From: JAIVGV01 sp035295985
Lineage (GTDB): Bacteria > Acidobacteriota > Blastocatellia > Pyrinomonadales > Pyrinomonadaceae
NCBI GenBank assembly: GCA_035295985.1
Contig: DATHBT010000254.1
Span: 1-10,856, forward strand
Direction of reading: 5' to 3'
Length of the DNA: 10,856 nucleotides
The notes beneath the pieces were generated by a model. It saw nothing but the letters and a program-made list of their open reading frames with translations. It was not told the DNA's origin and made no database searches. Position numbers and translations under genes: made by a program. This document shows positions 6,771-10,856 of this stretch, one piece after another. Every line of letters begins with the position of its first letter. Position 1 is the stretch's first letter.

Positions 6771-7839
6771 TCAGGGCCGCGCCGACCGAGGGGTCGCGGC
6801 GGACGCGCCAGATGTGCGCGTCGAGGTGGTAGTGGACGAAGGCGTAGCCCCAGAAGAAGGCGGCGGCCAGTTGCGTCCACAGCGCCTCGGGGCCAAACGA
6901 CTCGCCGACGAGCCTGCGGGGCAGTTGATACCAGAGGCCGAAGAGCACCCCGAAGGCGAGGTAGTAGAGGACGCGGCGGCTGATCAGCTCGGCCGCGCCG
7001 TGCCGCTCGCGGCGGCCGGCGTACTTTTTGTTGTGGAACCAGATGAGCCGGTGGTATTGCAGGTTGTGGTAGATGGTAAGTATTGCGACGACCGCGATGG
7101 TCTGCTGCGGCATCGGCGTCATCAGCACGACCCAGTGCATCGGCACGGCCGCGGCGAGCAGCAGGTACTTAGGGACGTTCAGCGGCCGGCCCTTAAAGGC
7201 GCGCTGAACCTGGCGGCCGACCCACAGGATCGTGATCGCGACCGTCAACGCGAGCAGCGCCCTCTCCAAAATGCCGAGCGCGCCGGTGAGTTGCGCGGGC
7301 ACGCGCCGCAAGGCTTCCGGGTCGCGCGCGACGAAGGCGACGAAGGGGTAGGCCATCGCCGCGAGGATGAAGGCGCGGTCGAGGGCGTTGTCGGTATTGT
7401 CGAGGTCTGCGTTCTTCTTCTTGTAGAGCACCATGAAGCCGTAGTGCTGCTTCACCAAGTGGTAGTAGGCCCAGAGTGCGGCGAGGAAGAAGAAGACGGT
7501 GCCGAGTCCGGCGAGCACCATCGCGGGGCCGGCGGCGAAGAAGGCGAGCGATCCCCAGAGCAGTCGCCTGCGCGCGCGCCGCTCCTCGCGGTCGAAGTAG
7601 GTGCGCGAGAAGGTGCCGAAGACGTGCGGCGCGTCGATGAGCACGGCCCAGCCGAGGAGCATCGGGAAGAGCGGCAGGATTCCGGAGACGTACAGCCCGA
7701 AGAGCAGGTAGCTCGACGCGACCGAGCCGACGAACCAGACGAGGTCGTCCTTTGCGCCGATGATCCAGCGCAAACTGATCGCGCGCGCTTGCGCGCCTTC
7801 GGCGACTAGCGGCGTGGTCTGGACGGTCGGCGTTGCCAT
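6760..7839 (-). CDS. histidine-rich polytopic membrane protein, family not recognised
   Basis: This 359-residue protein has about 8-9 hydrophobic segments, among them about 33-52, 54-70, 93-118, 155-171, 190-208, 225-241, 245-258, 287-304 and 320-335. I do not recognise the family. Histidines cluster at membrane edges: DAPH72, H127-LVKQ-H132, H258-NLQY-H263-RLIWF-H269, and H336-Y-H338-LDA-H342. Such clusters recall metal-binding membrane oxidases such as di-iron desaturases/hydroxylases, but spacing does not fit the standard HxxxH/HxxHH boxes, so a metal role is inference only. Basic loops (REERRARRR 85-93, YKKKN 139-143) suggest cytoplasmic faces. I start at ATG 7839 with TAGGG just upstream; the frame continues to 7893 without a better start. 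It is divergent from the pyrophosphatase gene by 87 bp. Confidence 0.8.
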   Translation of the reverse strand: MATPTVQTTPLVAEGAQARAISLRWIIGAKDDLVWFVGSVASSYLLFGLYVSGILPLFPMLLGWAVLIDAPHVFGTFSRTYFDREERRARRRLLWGSLAFFAAGPAMVLAGLGTVFFFLAALWAYYHLVKQHYGFMVLYKKKNADLDNTDNALDRAFILAAMAYPFVAFVARDPEALRRVPAQLTGALGILERALLALTVAITILWVGRQVQRAFKGRPLNVPKYLLLAAAVPMHWVVLMTPMPQQTIAVVAILTIYHNLQYHRLIWFHNKKYAGRRERHGAAELISRRVLYYLAFGVLFGLWYQLPRRLVGESFGPEALWTQLAAAFFWGYAFVHYHLDAHIWRVRRDPSVGAALRME

Positions 7840-7861
7840 AGGCCCTACCCGGTCAGTCCCG

Positions 7862-7867
7862 TATAAT
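7862..7867 (+). promoter_or_regulatory. TATAAT -10 candidate for the pyrophosphatase gene
   Basis: A perfect TATAAT lies in the divergent gap and would give a leader of about 50 nt before ATG 7927. No good -35 sits 16-18 nt upstream; the nearest, TTGCCA (7833-7838), is 23 nt away. The hexamer may therefore be chance or need an activator. Confidence 0.3.
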
Positions 7868-7926
7868 CCGCCGGGAGTCCCGGATTTTAGCACAACGATT
7901 TTACGACGGGGGCGAGGACGACCAGG

Positions 7927-8616
7927 ATGCCGAACGACGATCAGGCGCTCAGCCGACTGCTTTCACTGCTCTTCCAGGCCCACCCGTGGCACGGCGTCAC
8001 GGCGGGCGAGGGCGCGCCCGAAGAGGTCAGGGCCTACGTCGAGATCGTCCCGACCGACGGCGTCAAGTACGAGCTGGACAAGCCTTCGGGCCACCTGCGC
8101 GTTGACCGCCCGCAGCGTTTCTCCTCGCTTTGTCCGACGCCCTACGGCTTCATCCCGCAGACCTACTGCGGCGAAAGCGTGGGCGAGTTGTGCGAGATGA
8201 GAACCGGCCGCGCGGGCATCCGCGGCGACGGCGACCCGATGGACATCTGCGTCCTCACCGAGCGCCCCGCCTCGCACGGCGACTTCTTCCTCCGCGCCCT
8301 GCCCATCGGGGGCCTGCGCATGATCGACGGCGACGAGGCCGACGACAAGATCATCGCCGTCCTCGTTGACGACGTGACCTTCGGCCACCTCCGCGACATC
8401 GCGGAAGCCCCGCAGGGGTTAATCGACCGCCTGCGCCACTACTTCCTCAGCTACAAGCAGCTGCCCGGAGACGCCCCGCGCCGCGTCGAGATCACCGACG
8501 TTTACGACCGCGCGGAGGCGCACGAAGTTATCCGCCGCAGCCTCGCCGACTACCGCACAAAATTCGCCCCGCCCGAAGCGCGCCTCGCCCAGTTGCGACG
8601 ACTGTTGGCCCAATGA
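7927..8616 (+). CDS. ppa: inorganic pyrophosphatase, family I
   Basis: This 229-residue cytoplasmic enzyme hydrolyses pyrophosphate to two phosphates, pulling biosynthetic reactions forward with Mg2+. Active-site elements of soluble family I are all visible: E39 and the KYE pair K47/E49, R64, Y73 in PYGFIPQTYC (72-81), the signature DGDPMD (101-106) with D101, D103 and D106, DADD-type acidic residues then K141 (EADDKIIAV), and SYKQ with Y176/K177. It is longer than the roughly 175-residue E. coli enzyme, with an N-terminal helix (QALSRLLSLLFQAHPWHG) and a small insertion before the signature (EMRTGRAGIRG), as in several larger bacterial homologues. ATG 7927 has GAGG about 9 nt upstream (and AGG adjacent). 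Transcribed away from the His-rich membrane protein gene. Confidence 0.96.
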   Translation: MPNDDQALSRLLSLLFQAHPWHGVTAGEGAPEEVRAYVEIVPTDGVKYELDKPSGHLRVDRPQRFSSLCPTPYGFIPQTYCGESVGELCEMRTGRAGIRGDGDPMDICVLTERPASHGDFFLRALPIGGLRMIDGDEADDKIIAVLVDDVTFGHLRDIAEAPQGLIDRLRHYFLSYKQLPGDAPRRVEITDVYDRAEAHEVIRRSLADYRTKFAPPEARLAQLRRLLAQ

Positions 8617-8640
8617 TTAGCTCAGTTGTTAAAAGTCATG

Positions 8641-8713
8641 AGGAGGGTTAGATACTATGAGTAACAAAAAAGAAAACGCACCTGCGCCGCAAACATGTTT
8701 CGTAGTAGTGTAG
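8641..8713 (+). CDS. possible 18-residue ORF with strong Shine-Dalgarno
   Basis: AGGAGG (8641-8646) stands 10 nt before ATG 8657, which opens a 19-codon frame ending at TAG 8711-8713. The peptide is MSNKKENAPAPQTCFVVV: a basic/Asn start, a Pro-Ala stretch, one Cys and a hydrophobic tail. Codons are AT-rich at the start (AGT AAC AAA AAA GAA), favourable for initiation and unlike the flanking genes. It could be a small peptide gene, a leader peptide or chance. No processing genes that would make it a modified-peptide precursor are in the window. The coordinates include the Shine-Dalgarno; the frame itself is 8657-8713. Downstream, GTTAGG/CCTAAC (8767-8772/8775-8780) forms a small palindrome. 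Confidence 0.3.
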
Positions 8714-8794
8714 GTTTCAGGTATGGGTAGGTATGAGCCAGGGGCACTTTAAAGAGTTTATGAGCAGTTAGGCCCCTAACCATCAACTTGAGTT

Positions 8795-8815
8795 ATTCAC
8801 GATTAACGATTCACG
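8795..8815. repeat. tandem heptamer ATTCACG/ATTAACG/ATTCACG
   Basis: Three contiguous 7-base units fill the last bases before the VWA gene stop (8820). The middle copy differs by one base. No second, inverted arm is seen nearby, so this looks like a half-element of the same design class as the hairpins at 6694 and 10115. The rest of the 8617-8819 gap holds the 18-codon ORF and no other clear feature. Confidence 0.7.
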
Positions 8816-8819
8816 TCTC

Positions 8820-10091
8820 TCACCCCTTCTTCGAGTAGTACCCCTGGCGGGCGCGGACGCGCGCCTCGGGGCGTGTGGGCGTGGCGACTTTAATGCGTAG
8901 GAACTTGCCCGCCGGGGCGTCGGAGTTCGAGTAGTACTGGATGAGGTACTGGGCGCGAAGCTCGGCGGCGATGCGGTCGAAGATTGGCCCCAGCTCTTCG
9001 ATCTTGCGCGGGTTGAAGGCCGCGCCGCCGGTCGCGTCGGCGAGCTGCTGCATGCCGGTCTGCGCGCGCGTGCCGCGCTGGTTCAGGGACAGACCGCCGC
9101 CGCTCGGGTTGATCGCGTAGAAAACAACGTCGGCGCGCTGCACCTCGCGCTGCACCCCGCCCAGGACCCGAAGGTGTAGCTTCTCCTGCCGCTGCCGCTG
9201 CGAGTCCTTCACCTCCTCGCCGCGCAGATCGGCGCGCGCCATCTCGGCTTCGCCTTCGCGCACGGGCAGTGAAAAATTGTCGTCGCCGTCGGAGATGACG
9301 AGGACGACGCGGCGGTGCCGGCCCGGCGCGTGCTGGGCCAGGTATTTCGAGGCGGCGTTGACGGCGTCGTAGAAGGCGGTGGGGACGTAGCGCGGCGGCT
9401 GCGGCAGCGCGAGCACCTGGCGCGCGGCCGACTCGGCGGGCGCGAGCGCCTGGATTAGTTCCGGCTCGCTGCGGATGGCGAAGACGGCGGCGCGGTCGCC
9501 CGGCTTCATCACCTGCTTGAGGAAGCCGGCGACCGTCTGCTTCTGGAACTCGAAGCGGTTGCTCACGCTGCTCGACAGGTCGAAGAGGATCGCGATGTCG
9601 AGCGGCACCTGCTCGGCCGCGCCCACGTCGGCGATCTCCTGCGCGCGCCCCTCCTCTTCGAGACGGAAGTCGACCGCCTTGAGGCCCTGAACCGGCTGGC
9701 CCGCCGCGTCGGTGACGGAGACGGGCACGACCACCAGGTTCGACGTGACGGTGATGACCTCGTCGTCGTCGATAGCGTCGGCGGGCGGCCTGTCGGCCGG
9801 CGGCTGCTGCGTGGGCTGCGGCAGAGGTGTCGGCTGCTTCGGAGGCGGTTGGGACGGGTCAAGTTGCGGGACGCGGGCGGGCGTGGGCGACGGCGTGGCT
9901 TGCAGCGCGCGCGCCGGAGTCGTCGCCCGGGTGCGCCGCGTCGTCCTGTTGCCGCTTCGGGTCGCCGCGCCGCGCCGCGCCGCGTTCGCCTGCGCCGCGG
10001 AGTCGGAGACGAAAAGTGCCGGCGCGGCGGCCAGCACGAACGAAAACACGGCGGCGCACGCGCCCCACTTACCCCTACCCACCAGCCTCAT
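8820..10091 (-). CDS. secreted VWA-domain protein, acidobacterial VWFA-related type
   Basis: This 423-residue protein starts with a signal peptide (basic MRLVGRGKWG, hydrophobic 11-29, likely cleavage after AAQA near 35). A basic Ser/Thr/Arg and then Pro/Gln-rich low-complexity linker follows (about 38-106). Next comes a short beta region (ITVTSNLVVVPVSVTDAAG), and a von Willebrand A domain with MIDAS motif DLSSS (171-175), T238 and SDGDDN (267-272). The C-terminus, with LRIKVATPTRPEARVRARQGYY, fits the 'VWFA-related Acidobacterial domain' family (TIGR03436), which is abundant in Acidobacteriota; function is unknown but metal-dependent ligand binding outside the cytoplasm is expected. Residues 288-315 form a charged Q/R/E-rich insertion within the VWA fold. 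ATG 10091 is preceded by AGGGGG (10105-10100) at 8 nt spacing, a strong ribosome binding site. Confidence 0.92.
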   Translation of the reverse strand: MRLVGRGKWGACAAVFSFVLAAAPALFVSDSAAQANAARRGAATRSGNRTTRRTRATTPARALQATPSPTPARVPQLDPSQPPPKQPTPLPQPTQQPPADRPPADAIDDDEVITVTSNLVVVPVSVTDAAGQPVQGLKAVDFRLEEEGRAQEIADVGAAEQVPLDIAILFDLSSSVSNRFEFQKQTVAGFLKQVMKPGDRAAVFAIRSEPELIQALAPAESAARQVLALPQPPRYVPTAFYDAVNAASKYLAQHAPGRHRRVVLVISDGDDNFSLPVREGEAEMARADLRGEEVKDSQRQRQEKLHLRVLGGVQREVQRADVVFYAINPSGGGLSLNQRGTRAQTGMQQLADATGGAAFNPRKIEELGPIFDRIAAELRAQYLIQYYSNSDAPAGKFLRIKVATPTRPEARVRARQGYYSKKG

Positions 10092-10114
10092 CAAAATGAC
10101 CCCCTGATCATACC

Positions 10115-10180
10115 CGGGTTCAAGGTTTGAGGTTTAAGGCTCAACTTCTTCCGAACCTTAAACCTCAAACCTTGAACCCG
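10115..10180. repeat. heptamer-based hairpin element (copy 2), perfect 25-bp arms
   Basis: Arms 10115-10139 and 10156-10180 are perfect reverse complements over 25 bp, around a 16-nt loop with CTTCTTC. The left arm reads as 7-base units GGTTCAA, GGTTTGA, GGTTTAA, GG. The hairpin sits between the OmpA-type and VWA genes, about 10 bp upstream of the VWA ribosome binding site, so on the VWA mRNA it would be either a 5'-leader structure or part of the promoter region. Confidence 0.9.
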
Positions 10181-10198
10181 AAACCTTTTAACGGCGGG

Positions 10199-10241
10199 CC
10201 TCGCCGCGCGGGCTCGACAGTCGAGCCCGCGCGGCGCGAGG
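10199..10241. terminator. GC-rich stem-loop downstream of the OmpA-type gene
   Basis: Bases 10202-10217 and 10221-10236 pair perfectly over 16 bp with a CAG loop. A 2-nt bulge and three more pairs (10199-10201 with 10239-10241) extend the stem. It lies 39 bp past the OmpA-type stop on the minus strand. There is no U-run on either side, so it may be a transcript-stabilising or Rho-assisted 3' end rather than a classic intrinsic terminator. Confidence 0.45.
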
Positions 10242-10279
10242 TTGTTCGCGGCCCGGCTTTCGTATGCGGCGCGCGCGGC

Positions 10280-10856
10280 TTAGCGCTGCGGCTCGACCGG
10301 CTGCTGCCCTTCGGGCGGGGAGGCGGCCTCCTGCTTGGTCGGGCTCATGTTCGGCCCCTGCTGGATCAGCCCGCGGTTGACGAGCACGGCCACCTCGACG
10401 CGGCGGTTCTGCTCGCGGCCCGTGCGCGTCGCGTTGTCGGCAATCGCCTGCTTCTCTCCGTAGCCGAAGGGCGTGATGATGCGCCTGAGCGGGATGTTGT
10501 GGTTCTCGGCGAGGTAGCGCACAACGGCGTCGGCGCGCTGCTGGCTGAGCCGGCGGTTGGCGTTCTCGCTGCCGTCGGCCGAGGCGAAGCCGCGCACCTC
10601 GACGACGTAACCGCGCGCGCGAAGCGCCTGCTGCGCGATGTCGTCGAGCGTCCGCTTGGCTTCAGGCGAGAGCACGGCGCTCCCGACGCGGAAGTTGACG
10701 TTCACGCTCTGCTGCACGGTGTAATCGTCCAGGGCCGAGATGCGCTCGTTCGTCATGTTGACGCCGGAGACGGCCATGTCGGCGGTCTCCTGCGCGGCCT
10801 TCGCGCCGCCGCGCGCCGCGTTCGAGACGGCCGCGAGTTCTTCCAACTGCCCCGAC
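10280..10856 (-). CDS. OmpA-family (peptidoglycan-binding) protein, 5' end outside window
   Basis: The frame is open to the window edge, giving the last 191 residues. Visible residues 1-45 are an Ala/Asn-rich helix of the type that precedes OmpA domains (AAVSNAARGGAKAAQETADMA). Residues about 50-160 are an OmpA C-terminal domain: VNFRVGSAVLSPEAKRTLDDIA, VEVRGFASADG, NRRLSQQRADAVVRYL (100-115) and EQNRRVEVAVL (148-158). These domains anchor outer-membrane proteins or lipoproteins to peptidoglycan in the periplasm. R107 aligns with the E. coli OmpA diaminopimelate-binding Arg286, while the position of Asp271 appears to be Ser92. A low-complexity tail rich in Pro and Gln (SPPEGQQPVEPQR) ends the protein. 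A TTG at 10846 is not a convincing start because coding character continues past it. Confidence 0.9.
   Translation of the reverse strand, partial: SGQLEELAAVSNAARGGAKAAQETADMAVSGVNMTNERISALDDYTVQQSVNVNFRVGSAVLSPEAKRTLDDIAQQALRARGYVVEVRGFASADGSENANRRLSQQRADAVVRYLAENHNIPLRRIITPFGYGEKQAIADNATRTGREQNRRVEVAVLVNRGLIQQGPNMSPTKQEAASPPEGQQPVEPQR

Noticed and set aside
6715..7809. 364-codon plus-strand open frame
   Set aside because: It is the complement of the membrane-protein gene; composition is Glu/Asp/Val/Arg-rich nonsense typical of antisense frames at high GC.
7963..8388. 141-codon minus-strand frame across the pyrophosphatase gene
   Set aside because: Shadow frame; the plus strand encodes a complete active-site set.
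8617..8660. TTAGCTCAGTTG near 8618 resembles a tRNA D-arm
   Set aside because: The D-stem does not close (GCTC faces AAAG) and there is no anticodon arm, TpsiC arm or acceptor pairing downstream; chance or a decayed fragment.
1..10856. CRISPR arrays, tRNA/rRNA genes, IS elements
   Set aside because: No regularly spaced direct repeats, no transposase or integrase coding features and no RNA gene signatures were found; the 7-mer repeats are contiguous and not spacer-separated.

Overview
The window looks like a piece of a GC-rich acidobacterial chromosome, most likely of the Blastocatellia/Pyrinomonadaceae kind. The main support is a secreted VWA protein matching the 'VWFA-related Acidobacterial' layout, plus an unusual OmpA-type protein, high-GC codon use and short intergenic palindromes built of 7-base units. 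The taxonomic call is inference; no rRNA or other marker is present.

Layout. 1-891 (+): C-terminal part of a SpoVR/YcgB-family protein whose 5' end lies outside the window. 1015-5146/5221: a compact restriction-modification island. It holds two translationally coupled DNA methyltransferases (+) with (T)SPPY catalytic motifs (predicted N4-cytosine), meeting tail-to-tail a PLD-superfamily restriction endonuclease (-) with a putative B3-like C-terminal DNA-binding domain. The stop codons overlap by 7 bp. The set resembles the BfiI/NgoFVII class of metal-independent Type IIS systems: two methylases for the two strands of an asymmetric site and one HxK nuclease. Sampled lines are clearly less GC-rich than the flanks, which fits acquisition by transfer.

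5279-6359: divergent TspO/MBR membrane protein (-) and SRPBCC-fold protein (+). 6403-7839 (-): a small DUF3303-type protein preceded by a ten-histidine-motif-bearing polytopic membrane protein of unrecognised family. 7927-8616 (+): family I inorganic pyrophosphatase. 8617-8819: a 203-bp gap with a well-positioned Shine-Dalgarno and an 18-codon ORF, ending in a tandem heptamer. 8820-10091 (-): secreted VWA protein. 10280-10856 (-): C-terminal part of an OmpA-family protein.

The points most worth a second look are the BfiI-like R-M module and a set of heptamer-based elements at 6694-6770, 8795-8815 and 10115-10180. Two of these are long hairpins with unrelated arm sequences. They nevertheless share a design: about 25-bp arms made of 7-nt units, a 15-16 nt loop, and TTCTTC in the 3' half of the loop. 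The His-rich membrane protein and the 18-aa ORF are further candidates. No tRNA, rRNA, CRISPR array, transposase or integrase was seen.
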